Source of the DNA: Pyrenula massariospora
Taxonomy: Eukaryota > Ascomycota > Eurotiomycetes > Pyrenulales > Pyrenulaceae
Assembly: GCA_021030905.1 (NCBI GenBank)
Contig: JAGFMI010000003.1
Coordinates: 1,674,001-1,738,000 of the forward strand
Direction of reading: 5' to 3'
DNA length: 64,000 nt
Under the pieces are notes generated by a model. It saw nothing but the letters and a program-made list of their open reading frames with translations, was not told the DNA's origin and did not search any database. Below are positions 22,593 through 34,212 of this stretch, in pieces. The translations under genes and the position numbers were made by a program. How positions within the stretch are numbered: position 1 is the first letter of the stretch; the number at the start of each line of letters is the position of its first letter.

Positions 22593-24044
22593 ATGGCAGC
22601 TCAGAGGCATGGAGTACTGGGGAGGAAGCCATCCTCTCCAATGGCACCGCCGTTCATGGTGTCTGCGCCTGGGAAGGTCATCGTCTTTGGAGAACATGCA
22701 GTGGTCTACGGGAAAGCTGCCATGGCTGCTTCGATATCACTTCGATCCTACCTCCTTGTCACCACTCTCTCGAAATCCCAGCGAACTCTCACTCTCGTCT
22801 TCCCAGATATTGGCCTGGATCATACATGGCTCATTGACGATCTTCCTTGGAATGTGTTCGAGAGCCCCTCAAAGAAGCGGCGCTACTTCGACCTGGTCAA
22901 CACACTAGACCAAGAATTGATAGATTCTATAAAACCTCATATCGCAAACGTGTCTACCGATCGACCTGAACAGATTCGAAAAATTCATCAAAATTCCGCT
23001 TCGACTTTCCTCTACCTCTTCCTCTCCCTCCATAACTCAAGCGCGCCGCCATGCATATTCACTTTAAGATCGACGATACCAATTGGTGCAGGGCTAGGCA
23101 GTAGTGGAACCATCAGCGTGTGCATAAGTGCAGCTATCCTGAAGCAAATACACGTACTCAGCGGACCCCACGACGACCAGCCGGCTGAAGAATCTGAGCT
23201 GCAACTCGAGAGAATCAATCGGTGGGCCTTCGTGGGTGAATTATGCATACACGGAAACCCAAGTGGTGTTGACAATACTGTATCTACCAGGGGAAAGGCT
23301 GTTCTTTTCAAGCGCGAGGACTACGCAAAGCCACCGAAAGTGACACCAATTCCGAACTTTCCAGAGCTGCCTTTACTACTAGTTGACACAAAGCACCCCA
23401 GGTCAACAGCGGTAGAAGTTGCTAGGGTGGCAGAAAGGAAAAGAGTATACGCAGACATTACAGACAAAACGCTCGATAGCATACACGAGGTCACGATGTC
23501 TGCATATCGACTTATCACGTCACCTGACTTTGATTCTACGTCAATTCATAAACTCGACCACCTCGGAACATTCTTTACAATGAATCATGGCCATCTCGTC
23601 TCACTTGGCGTATCTCATCCTAAACTCGAGTACATTCGTGAACTCGTTGACTACAGCGGCATCGGCTGGACAAAGCTTACAGGGGCCGGAGGTGGAGGTT
23701 GCGCGATTACACTTCTCAAGCCACTCAGTGAGTCCTCTGGATCCGACGACATCGATGGCAAGTCGTCAGACTCGACTAGCGATCTCGCTACCTCGTCAAG
23801 TGCGGCTGAAGGTCTCGAGTCGAAGCTCTCAGATGCTGGCTACGAAGTATACAAAGTCACACTAGGAGGAAACGGCGTTGGTGTCCTTTATCCTGCCGTC
23901 CTGAAAAATGGGACAAGTGACGAGGAAGGTGGTGAGGAGATTGACCAGCAAAAATTCCTCAACGCCGTTGGTTCTGAAGGAATAGAAAGATTGGTTGGTG
24001 TAAGAGCGGAACAAAAGAAGGATGGTTGGAAATTCTGGACGTGA
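22593..24044 (+). CDS. ERG12: Mevalonate kinase
   Basis: GHMP kinase phosphorylating mevalonate in the isoprenoid/ergosterol route. Taken from the ATG at 22593 (MAAQRHGVLG), it is 483 residues without introns; an in-frame ATG 15 codons earlier is possible. Motif 1 is APGKVIVFGEHAVVYGK near residue 30; the ATP loop is IPIGAGLGSSGTISV; motif 3 is KLTGAGGGGCAI. CIHGNPSGVDNTVS carries the catalytic Asp and INRWAFVGE precedes it. A Ser/Asp-rich insert of about 35 residues (SESSGSDDIDGKSSDS...) after motif 3 is longer than in animal enzymes. Its neighbour RAM2 uses the farnesyl diphosphate this pathway makes. Confidence 0.95.
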   Translation: MAAQRHGVLGRKPSSPMAPPFMVSAPGKVIVFGEHAVVYGKAAMAASISLRSYLLVTTLSKSQRTLTLVFPDIGLDHTWLIDDLPWNVFESPSKKRRYFDLVNTLDQELIDSIKPHIANVSTDRPEQIRKIHQNSASTFLYLFLSLHNSSAPPCIFTLRSTIPIGAGLGSSGTISVCISAAILKQIHVLSGPHDDQPAEESELQLERINRWAFVGELCIHGNPSGVDNTVSTRGKAVLFKREDYAKPPKVTPIPNFPELPLLLVDTKHPRSTAVEVARVAERKRVYADITDKTLDSIHEVTMSAYRLITSPDFDSTSIHKLDHLGTFFTMNHGHLVSLGVSHPKLEYIRELVDYSGIGWTKLTGAGGGGCAITLLKPLSESSGSDDIDGKSSDSTSDLATSSSAAEGLESKLSDAGYEVYKVTLGGNGVGVLYPAVLKNGTSDEEGGEEIDQQKFLNAVGSEGIERLVGVRAEQKKDGWKFWT

Positions 24045-24499
24045 TTTTGACTACGTAAATGGTAATGTATCGATGTCCTGAGCATTCGTGCTTTTCGATC
24101 TTTTTGTAAGCGTTGGTGCAAAGTGGGATAGATCAAATTTGGGAAATGGGAGGTAAATTCTCGACAGACTACACTGTATTATGAGTGTACGGCATTCTTC
24201 ATATCAATGACAAGATAAGGCGTTGTCCTGAATATTGTTCTGTCCATTCCAACTAAGGTACCCCGCAACCTCTTTGGGTGCATTATCGAATAGATTCCCC
24301 CAAACAGATTGAAGTTTACCAAGGGCGACCTTTGCTTTTCATCAAGAAACGATTGTAATGCGAAACGCTTCATGACCTTCCCATGACAATCCAGACGCTT
24401 TTAGGAAAGTACAGAATCCCAACTTTGGGGGATTCTTCCTCGCACTCCACCAAGTAACTCAGACCTCTCCACTCCGTACACGGCTCCCTCGTTTTCATC
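24045..24499. other. Intergenic, ERG12 3' flank and RAM2 promoter
   Basis: About 455 bp between tandem genes, presumably the ERG12 3'UTR and the RAM2 promoter. Minus-strand ORFs here look like chance frames. Confidence 0.45.
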
Positions 24500-25511
24500 A
24501 TGTCCAAATACAGCTCACCAGAATGGGCCGACGTGAAACTCATTCCTCTTGACGAGGGACCAGGTGAGGGTCCCGCCCTTGCGGCCATTGCCTATCCGCC
24601 AGCCTACAGCGAGGCAATGTCCTACCTCCGCGCCGTCATGGCTGTGAATGAAATGTCAGACCGGGCGCTCTCCCTCACCACGGACATCATTGCCATGAAT
24701 CCTGCACATTATACCGTGTGGCTCTACCGGGCGAAAATTCTCTCCGAGCTCAAGAAAGACACCGACTCGGAGATCCAGTGGTTAAACAAGGTCGCCCTGA
24801 AAAACTTGAAGAACTATCAAATATGGTAATATGAATCCCCCCACTTCACCTCCAGAGCAATTGGAAACGTCCAGAGCTAATTGGAACCGGATAACCAGGC
24901 ACCACCGCCAAGTCCTTCTCTCCAAATATCCCTCGGTTCCCAAGACCGAGCAACCCTTCCTCGCCACGATGCTCTCCCAGGACCCGAAAAACTACCACGT
25001 CTGGTCCTACCGCCAGTGGCTCGTCTCGCACTTCTCGCTCTGGGACGACCCTCAAGAGCTCTCCTATGTCGAGAAGCTGCTCAAAGAAGACGTACGCAAC
25101 AACTCCGCCTGGAATCACCGCTGGTTTTTGTGTTTTGGGCGGCAGGAGGGGAAGGAAGATGCGATGAGGGTGATTGATGAGGATTTGATTGATCGAGAGA
25201 TACAGTTTGCGAAGGAGAAGGTGGAATTGGCTCCGATGAATGAGAGTCCGTGGAACTATCTAAGGGGGTTAGTAAGGAAAGGGGAGAGGAAGTTAAGTGA
25301 AGAGAAAGAGTGGGTGGAAAAATGGACCGGGGACGGGAAAGGGGAGGGAGTGAAGAGTGTCTTTGCTCTGGAGTGGTTGGTAGGTATTGCGGAGGAAGAA
25401 GGTGATTTGGAGAGGGCGAAGGAGATTCTGGGGTGGTTAGCGGAGAAGTATGATCCGATCAGGAAGAATTATTGGAATTATCGGAAGGGGCTTTTGGAGG
25501 GTCAAGGGTGA
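24500..25511 (+). CDS. RAM2: Farnesyltransferase / geranylgeranyltransferase I alpha subunit
   Basis: Shared alpha subunit of CaaX prenyltransferases, which add farnesyl or geranylgeranyl groups to Ras/Rho-type proteins and, in fungi, to a-type mating pheromone. Exons 24500-24825 and 24899-25511 give 312 residues; the 73-nt intron splits a Trp codon (QIW|HHRQ). Five PPTA repeats are visible: HYTVWLYRAKIL, KNYQIWHHRQVL (across the intron), NYHVWSYRQWL, NSAWNHRWFL and ESPWNYLRGL, plus a final KNYWNYRKGLL. It ends 346 bp from the convergent ADE17. The length is normal. Confidence 0.95.
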
Positions 25512-25857
25512 GACTGAAAGTATCGAATCTCGAAAACCCTCACATAACGGCAAACGGCTGCTCTCACAGCTGCAAGGAATACGTCCCAGAAGGCACAGTG
25601 CGCTTCCAGGGCTTCTGGCGGACTTATTTACGAAATTACGAGCTCATGACCCTCTTTTGTTGACGAAGGCTCGGATCTGAACCAACTCACAGGGAAAGGA
25701 ACACCTTCTTTCAACAGGAAGTCACTGAGAGCTAGTTGAGCCGCGCTTCTACAGACTTCAACCCTATGCTCTGAAAAAGAGCAATAACCTTTGCAAGGTT
25801 GTGGTATCTCAAAACTACGAGAAATGTGGACTATCTGGTTGCAGAGCAAAGGGATGC
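25512..25857. other. Convergent gap, RAM2 / ADE17
   Basis: About 350 bp between two facing 3' ends. Small ORFs cross it but continue frames of the flanking genes; nothing else is seen. Confidence 0.5.
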
Positions 25858-27839
25858 TCAGTGATGGAACAGTCGGACATGCTGTTCGACAAATTTAATA
25901 CCGAGCTTCTCCGCTGTCTCGAAGACGGGACCATCATTCTGGCTGCCACTTGGGGCTGCGATGTATTTAGCTCCAGATCTCGATGCTCGAAAGACGTTAT
26001 CAATAAATGGGAACTGGTGTCCATCGTCAGTCAATATCGCCCATGATGAGCAATTTCGCGAGAGACTCACAAAGGCATCACTACTGACAGCCACACCACC
26101 AAGTTTTGACAGCCAATCCTCCCTCTCTTCGACGGTGAAGGGCTTCGGGACTTCCTCGAAATTTCTCTCATAGTCCTCCTTCTCCACTTCATTCTTCGGC
26201 ATCTGCCCACTACAAAGCATGTCAATGGCGTTGCTCTTATCCGGCCGCTTAGTTCCCTTCTTCCATTTCACATTCAAGGATCGCTCGTGGAACCGCATCC
26301 ACCAGTTGTCCGCCTTGTCACCGGCTAGACGTGTGCAATGAATGCGGCTCTGTTGTCCTGCGCCTAAGCCAATGACTTGACCGTTAAGGGCGTAGCAGAC
26401 GGAGTTAGATTGGGTGTACTTGAGGGCGATAGTTGCAACAGTGAGGTCTCGAAGCGCAGATTCTGGGAGGGGAGGAGAGTCCTTGGGTACGACGATGGTG
26501 GAGAAGGTCTCTCCAGGGATGATCTGAACGTCGTTCCGTCCTTGGCGGAGGTTAATTCCATACACCGTCCTTGTTTCAACAGGTGGAGGTGAATAAGTCT
26601 CGTCCATCTGGAGAACGAGGTATTTACCGCCTTTCTTCTTGCTCAGAATTTCGAGTGCTTCTGGGGAATAGGAAGGCGCAATTACTCCATCCGAGACTTC
26701 TCGAGAAATGATCTTTGCTGTAGGAAGATCAACAGTGTCGCTAAGGGCGATAACGTCCCCAAAGCTTGACATGCGGTCGGCTCCTCTGGCGCGCGCGTAG
26801 GCTTGGGCAAGGCCAGACTCAGAGAGACCTTCGATGTCGTCGACCATGTACACTTTCCGCTCAGTCTCATTGAGGGGAACGCCGATGGCTGCTCCAGCTG
26901 GAGACACGTGCTTGAAGCTAGCAGCAGCGGGATATGACAGGCCTTGTCTCAATTCCTTTACAAGAGGCCATGCATTCAAAGAATCGAGGAGGTTAATGTA
27001 ACCTGGAGCGCCGTTAAGCACCTTGAAAGGGAGTTGCCCTTCCCTAACGAAGGCTGATGCGGGCTTTTGATGTGGATTTGCTCCATAACGCAGGCTTACT
27101 TGTTGAACGCCATTGCCAGCATATTGCTTCCGGAAGAAATCCGAGATTGCGCTGTCATAATCGGCCGTATGCTCAAACGCTTTCAGTGCGTAATTTTTAC
27201 GGCTAGATTCTTTGATACCACCTTTCTCAAGCTCTTGGAGGAAATTGGGATAGTCTTCAGGGTCGCTCAGAATAGTGACTCGTAAATGATTTTTGGCTGC
27301 TGCGCGAATTAAGGTCACCCCGCCAATGTCGATCTCCTCGACAGCTTCTGGAACGGTGACGTTGATCTTTGCGACTGTGTCCTTGAAGGGATAGAGGTTG
27401 CATACGACGTAATCTACCTTGTTAATGTTCTGCTCTGCCAGATCTTTCTCGTCTGATGCCAGATCTCGGGCTAAGATGCCAGCATGGACAGCTGGATGCA
27501 ACGTTTTGACTCGACCTGAGAGCATTTCAGGGGCCTTGGTGATAGCGGAAACATCTCTAGGTTATGCATTCAATATCGTACTTTATTCAATCAGAACCAG
27601 GTTAACTTACTCAACACTGAAGCCTGCCTCTCGGATCAGCTTTGCAGTCCCTCCAGATGCTAATAAACGGACGTTGTTCTGAATCAGACCTTTAGCGAGA
27701 TCCAACAGCCCAGTCTTGTCGAAAACAGATAGAATTGCTGTCTATTGCGTCAGTGATGATAATTGGAAGCACGCCCAAGGCTTTCTGCGGCTTGGAAACG
27801 CGAGAAACTTTTGCACGTACCGGTCTTTCGGTTGGCCAT
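25858..27839 (-). CDS. ADE17: Bifunctional purine enzyme: AICAR transformylase / IMP cyclohydrolase
   Basis: PurH homologue performing the last two steps to IMP. Exons 27839-27821, 27737-27611 and 27556-25858 give 614 residues. The first coding exon is 19 nt: MANRKT joins [18 protein letters not shown]. The second intron (27557-27610) is placed so that GFSVE joins [12 protein letters not shown], keeping the family order into [15 protein letters not shown] of the IMP cyclohydrolase domain (residues 1-~200). The transformylase half shows [33 protein letters not shown] and [19 protein letters not shown]. cerevisiae has two paralogues (ADE16/ADE17); filamentous fungi usually one. It is divergent from clathrin heavy chain. 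Confidence 0.95.
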
Positions 27840-28825
27840 GCTGACAAGCTACCTGAATCTGGACCAAAGGATTGGCAAGCAATGCGAAATTGGTGTATCA
27901 TGAAACAGGGTCGAGAGCGCTCCTTCACTGCTCTCCACCAAAACTTTACTCTAAGTCAGATAGTATTAATTGCGATCTTATGTCTTAGGAACAATGCGTA
28001 GCGGTGAGCGTAAGGACTAGTTGTGCTATCACTCAGCGGGGCTTACGCCGAAATAATCACCGTATCACCGCATGTTGTGATGTTTGTTGGTTCAAATTTC
28101 CTTGGTAACACAGCTAGCAAAGGTCCGAGGTTTGTGGGATAGAACCAGCTTTTTACCACCGGGCAAGCGAGAAAATTTTTTAGATTGATGTCAATGTGGG
28201 GCATGGTATTCTAATAAAGCGCTTCTCATCAGAACGCTAATGTAAGATAGCTACGAGAGTTTTAGGCCCAAGCCATAGTTCTGCAAGTAGTATCTGGCCC
28301 CTGCTCCTGAATTGCCGAGTCTGAAGGCTCAAAGAAATTTCGATGTTTAGCATCAGTCGGCCAACGTAATTCCATATCTTCATAATTGGAGAGCGCCGAT
28401 GCAATCCGACTCTAAGTCAATTTCAAGGCTTCGTATGCCGGAGATACGATGATAAAGAACCTGACAAGCCACGCAGGCCAGATATCTGATAGACAGTAGC
28501 CACTTAGAGGCATGCGGAACACCATCGTTTGTAGGAAATTCAATATCACGTGACTACTAAAGACAGTTAGCGGCTTGATCCATGGCGGGAAGCAGCCGCA
28601 GCCGCAGAGCTCCAAAATAATCCTGGCGCTTTCATCCAGACTTTCTGGCTTCTCCTAATTCAAACAAACTACTGCCACGGCTCCAGAATACCTCCCATTT
28701 GGCTTGAATAGGCTTCCATTCCTGTCTCTCCTTTCAGCCTCTTTCTTCAAGTTTCCTGTGTTTTGGTGAAGTTTGCGACGGCGTGGCTCGGTTGATGTGG
28801 TCGCGTTGGGGCGACAGTCGTAATC
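27840..28825. promoter_or_regulatory. Divergent promoter, ADE17 / CHC1
   Basis: About 985 bp between two divergent housekeeping genes. Short ORFs only. The CHC1-proximal 200 bp are pyrimidine-rich, as in many fungal core promoters. Confidence 0.45.
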
Positions 28826-31800
28826 ATGGCTGGAGGCACTTTACCGATCAAATTCAATGAGCTGTTGAAGGTATGGATATCTAGACAATTTTGGGAGGCG
28901 AATTTGAACTAACATATGTCTTTCTATAGCTGAGTGACAAAGAAATTCAAGTATGCTCCTGTTTCCTCACCCTTTGCCCGCGCGATGAGAACTTGAAACA
29001 GCGGTCACCAAGATCAGCCTGGAATTCCATCAGACACAAGACTGACATACACGCCTTTGCAGCAATCTACAATTGGTTTCAATTCATGCGTGAGTGCTCC
29101 AATCGAATGGCTCGTGACAGATCGTATGCTAATTGCGGCCTCGAATTCAGACCCTTGAATCCGATAAATATGCCTGCGCGAGACAGAGCCCTGCAGAAGG
29201 CGGTGGAAAGGGACAAGTCATCATCGTTGATCTCAAGAACACCTATGAACCCCCCATAAAGCGCCCAATCACAGCGGACAGCGCAATCATGCACTGGTCG
29301 AAGTTGATCATTGCTCTGAGAGCGCAGTCTCGGACCGTTCAGATCTTCGACCTTGAGGCGAAAGCAAAGCTCAAGTCAGCGGTGATGAACGAAGACATTG
29401 CCTTTTGGAAATGGTATAGCGAAAACAGCTTAGGCATAGTGACGGACACCTCGGTTTATCACTGGAACGTCTTTGATCCTACCCAGTCTTCCCCTGTAAA
29501 GATGTTTGAAAGAAATCCAAATCTTAGCGTCCGTATCTCCTCCAATTATTTCGTCAATGACTAACTTCGTAATCGACAGGGCTGTCAGATTATCAACTAC
29601 CGCGTAAGCGACGATGAGAAATGGATGGCCGTTATTGGCATCTCTCAGCAACAGGGCCGAGTGCAAGGCGCAATGCAGCTGTACTCGCGTGACCGAGGCA
29701 TTTCTCAGAATATCGAAGGCCATGCGGCAGCGTTCGGCACTCTGAGGGTTGATGGTCAGCCAGCTGAATACAAACTATTCTCTTTCGCTGTGCGCACTGC
29801 CACGACCGCCAAACTGCATATTGTCGAGATCGATCCCGACCAAGCCAACCAGCGGTATAGCAAAAAAGGCGTGGATTTGTACTTCCCTAGCGAAGCTACC
29901 AACGACTTTCCTGTCGCCATGCAAATCTCCAAGCGATACGCAGTGATTTACATGGTAACCAAATATGGCTTCATCCATCTTTACGATCTAGAAACAGGTA
30001 CCTGCATATTTGTCAACAGAATATCAAGTGAGACTATCTTTGTCACAGCACCAGACTCGGAATCACAGGGCATTGTCGGGATCAATAGGAAGGGTCAAGT
30101 GCTTTCTGTCAGCATTGATGAGAATACCGTCATACCCTACCTCCTCCAGAACCCAGCGAACTCCGGACTGGCTGTGAAACTAGCATCTCGAGGCGGGCTG
30201 CCTGGAGCTGATGATCTCTACCGGACCCAATTCGAGCAGCTCATCGGTTCGGGTCAGGTTCAAGAAGCAGCCAAAGTTGCTGCGAATTCGCCTCGAGGGT
30301 TTCTTCGAACTACGGACACCCTGAATCGCTTTAAGAACGCACAGCAAACCCAACAGCCTGGTCAACTTTCCCCTATCCTTGTCTACTTCGGCCTTCTCCT
30401 GGACAAAGGCTCACTCAACCGTTATGAGAGTGTTGAGCTGGTCAGGCCTGTGCTACAACAGAATCGGAAGCACCTGCTGGAAAAATGGCTCAAAGAAGAC
30501 AAGCTTGAATGCTCTGAAGAATTAGGTGATATCGTTCGAGTGCACGACACCAACCTGGCCTTGTCCATCTACCTGAAGGCGAACGTGCCACAAAAGGTCA
30601 TAGCTGCCTTGGCTGACACTGGGCAAGTAGATAAAATTCTTCCTTACGCAAAGCAAACAGGCTACACGCCCGACTTCGCGGCCCTCCTCCAGCACATTGT
30701 ACGGACCAGCGCTGAAAAGGGTGCCGAATTTGCGACCCAGCTTGCTAACGACGAGAGTGGCCCATTAGTGGACATTAGCCGCGTCGTAGATGTTTTCGTC
30801 TCCCAAAATATGATTCAACAGGCAACCTCATTCTTACTCGACGCACTAAAAGAGAACAGGGAAGATCAAGGGCCGCTTCAGACCCGCCTCCTCGAGATGA
30901 ATCTGGTCAACGCACCACAAGTGGCTGATGCCATTCTTGGTAACGAGATGTTTTCGCACTACGACAAACCACGTATCGCGCAGCTCTGCGAGAATGCCGG
31001 GCTTCTACAACGTGCGTTAGAAAACACGGATGATCCGAGGGTCATGAAACGGATTTTAGTTCAAAGTGACAAACTTAACCCAGAATGGCTTGTAAACTAT
31101 TTTGGCCGCCTTGGACTTGAGCAATCACTTGATTGCATGAACGAAATGCTGAGCGCCAACATTCGACAAAATCTTCAGGCGGTCATCCAAGTTGCAACCA
31201 AATTTTCCGACACCCTAGGACCCACCCGTATCATCGATTTACTTGAAAAGCACCGTACCGCTGAAGGGCTCTATTACTACCTTGGCAGCATCGTCAATCT
31301 GAGTGAAGAGCCTGACGTTCATTTCAAGTATATCGAAGCAGCAACAAAGATGAATCAGATCACTGAAGTTGAGAGGATCTGTCGAGATAGCAATTATTAC
31401 AACCCCGAAAAGGTCAAGAACTTCTTGATCGAAGCCAGACTTACAGAACAACTTCCATTGATCATCGTGTGTGACCGGTTCAACTTTGTGAAGGACTTAG
31501 TGAACTATCTCTATCGGAGTCAACAATACAAATCAATTGAGGTCTACGTTCAACGCGTCAATCCTGCGCGCACGCCCGCTGTGGTGGGTGCGCTTCTTGC
31601 CTTGGACTGTGACGAATCAATCATCAAGAACCTTCTTGATTCCATAGATGCCGCCGCCATTCCAATGGACGAATTGGTTGCTGAAGTCGAGGCTCAGAAT
31701 CGACTCAAAATCCTTCTTCCCTTCCTTGAGAAGACTCTAGCAGCTGGAAATCAGCAACAAGCCGTCTATAACGCCCTTGCTAAGATCTACATCGATAGCA

Positions 31801-34212
31801 ATCACGATCCCGAGAAGTTTCTTAAGGAGAACGACCTCTACGATCCATTGGTTGTCGGAAAGTATTGCGAAAAGCGCGACCCAAATCTTGCTTACATAGC
31901 TTACCGCAAAGGTCAAAATGATCTTGAGCTTATCAACATTACAAATGAGAACTCGATGTACCGGGCGCAAGCAAGATATCTCTTGGAGCGTGCCGATCCT
32001 GAGATCTGGGCCTTCGTGCTAAACGACAACAATGTGCACCGAAGGTCTCTGGTCGATCAGGTCATTGCCACAGCGGTGCCAGAATCAACGGAGCCCGAGA
32101 AAGTTTCAGTGGCTGTCAAGGCTTTCCTTGACGCCGACATGCCCGCGGAGCTTATCGAACTCCTTGAGAAGATCATCCTCGAGCCGTCTCCTTTCAGTGA
32201 CAACACCAGCCTACAGAATCTTCTTATGCTGACCGCTGCAAAGGCGGATAAGGGCCGCTTGATGGGATATATTAATGAGCTCAATGAATTTAGTCCAGAT
32301 GAAATGGCTAGTATGTGCATTGATCAAGGACTGTACGAGGAAGCCTTTGAGATCTACAAGAAGGTCGACAATCACACAGCTGCTACGAACGTGTTGGTCG
32401 ACCATGTCGTTAGTATCGACCGAGCCCAAGATTATGCTGAACGCGTTGAGCTCCCTGAAGTTTGGAGTAAAGTTGCCAAAGCCCAACTTGACGGCCTGCG
32501 CGTTTCTGACTCCATTGAGTCCTACATCAAGGCTCAAGACCCCAGCAATTACAATGAAGTAATCGAGACCGCCACTCATGCCGGGAAAGATGAAGATCTT
32601 GTCAAATACTTGAAGATGGCGCGCAAGACGCAGCGAGAGCCTGCAGTCGACACTGCTCTGGCTTTCAGCTACGCCCGCCTTGATCAGTTGCCTGAGTTGG
32701 AGGATTTCCTGCGTTCGACCAATGTAGCCGACGCCGAGGCTTGTGGTGACAGAGCGTCTGAAGAAGGCTACCATCCGGCCGCAAAGATCTTCTACACCAG
32801 CATATCAAATTGGGCCAAGCTTGCCACGACACTGGTGCATCTGGAGGATTACCAAGCTGCAGTGGAATGCGCTCGCCGGGCCAACAGTGTTAAAGTGTGG
32901 AAGCAAGTTAACGAAGCTTGTGTGGCTAAGAAGGAGTTCCGTCTTGCCCAGATCTGTGGTCTCAATTTGATTGTCCACGCTGAAGAGTTGCAGGATTTGG
33001 TGGGGCAGTACGAAAAGCTAGGTTACTTTGAAGAGCTTATTGCGCTGTTGGAAGCAGGTCTTGGTCTAGAGCGTGCTCATATGGGTATGTTCACAGAGCT
33101 CGGGATCGCCCTTTCAAAATACCATCCAGAACGTGTAATGGAACACCTGAAGCTGTTCTGGTCACGAATCAACATCCCGAAGATGATCCGTGCTAGCGAG
33201 GATGCTCACCTCTGGCCCGAACTGATCTTCCTTTACTGTCATTACGACGAATTTGATAACGCTGCGCTCGCGATGATGGAACGTGCCGCTGATGCATGGG
33301 AGCATCATTCTTTCAAAGACATCATTGTCAAGGTCGCCAATCTTGAAATTTACTACCGCGCTCTTACCCACTATCTTACCGAACAGCCTCTCCTTCTTAC
33401 CGATCTTCTTCAGGCTCTCACTCCGCGGATCGATGTTAACCGTGTAGTCAAGCTGTTTGAAAAATCCGACAACATTCCATTGATAAAACCATTCCTGCTC
33501 AATGTACAAGGCCAGAACAAACGGGCTGTCAACGCTGCCATCAATGACCTGCTCATCGAAGAGGAGGACTACAAGACCCTCAAAGACTCCGTCGAGAACT
33601 ACGATAATTATGATGCCGTCGACCTTGCTCAGCGGCTAGAGAAGCATGAGCTAGTATTCTTCCGGCAGATTGCAGCACAAATCTATCGCAAGAACAAGCG
33701 ATGGGATAAGTCAATTGCTCTTTCCAAACAAGACAAGCTTTTCAAAGACGCTATCGAGACGGCTGCTATATCTGGCAAACCGTCCGTTGTTGAAGAACTG
33801 TTACGATACGTATGTAAACTATCGTATTATAGAAGGAAACTTACTGACAGATCTATAGTTCGTTGACATTGGTAGCAGAGAATGCTACGTAGGTATGCTC
33901 TATGCTTGCTACGACCTTCTCCCTCTCGATGTTGTCATGGAAGTATCGTGGCGTCATGGACTCAATGACTTCACAATGCCTTTTATGATCAACTTCATGA
34001 GCCAGCAAGCCCGGACAATCGAAACATTGAAAAAGGATAATGAAGAGCGGAAGGCGCGTGAGGCCAGCCAACAAAAGGACGAGGACAACACACCAATCTT
34101 GGGCTCGCGACTCATGCTTACTCAAGGCCCTGCCAATTCGCGCGGACCGGCACCGTACAGCCAGACCAACGGCATATCTCCGCAGCCAACTGGATTTCAG
34201 CGTGCGTTCTGA
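28826..34212 (+). CDS. CHC1: Clathrin heavy chain
   Basis: Scaffold of clathrin coats for endocytosis and Golgi-endosome traffic. Six exons (28826-28870, 28930-28950, 29063-29089, 29151-29528, 29580-33809, 33859-34212) give 1684 residues, the usual size. Exons 2 and 3 are 21 and 27 nt. They are supported because together they give MAGGTLPIKFNELLK | LSDKEIQ | QSTIGFNSC | TLESDKYACAR, matching the N-terminal propeller of other fungi residue for residue in length. Seven beta-propeller blades lie at about 1-330, a linker follows, then seven clathrin repeats to about 1550, and the trimerisation end (FVDIGSRECYVGMLYACYDLL). The last ~60 residues are polar and Gln/Pro-rich. Confidence 0.95.

Noticed and set aside
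22100-22594. 164-codon minus-strand ORF before mevalonate kinase
   Set aside because: It overlaps the ERG12 start, has the Arg/Ser/Pro bias of chance frames in GC-rich DNA, and matches no family I know.
29133-29564. Separate small gene before clathrin heavy chain
   Set aside because: It is exon 4 of CHC1 plus intron read-through; splicing joins it to the rest in frame.
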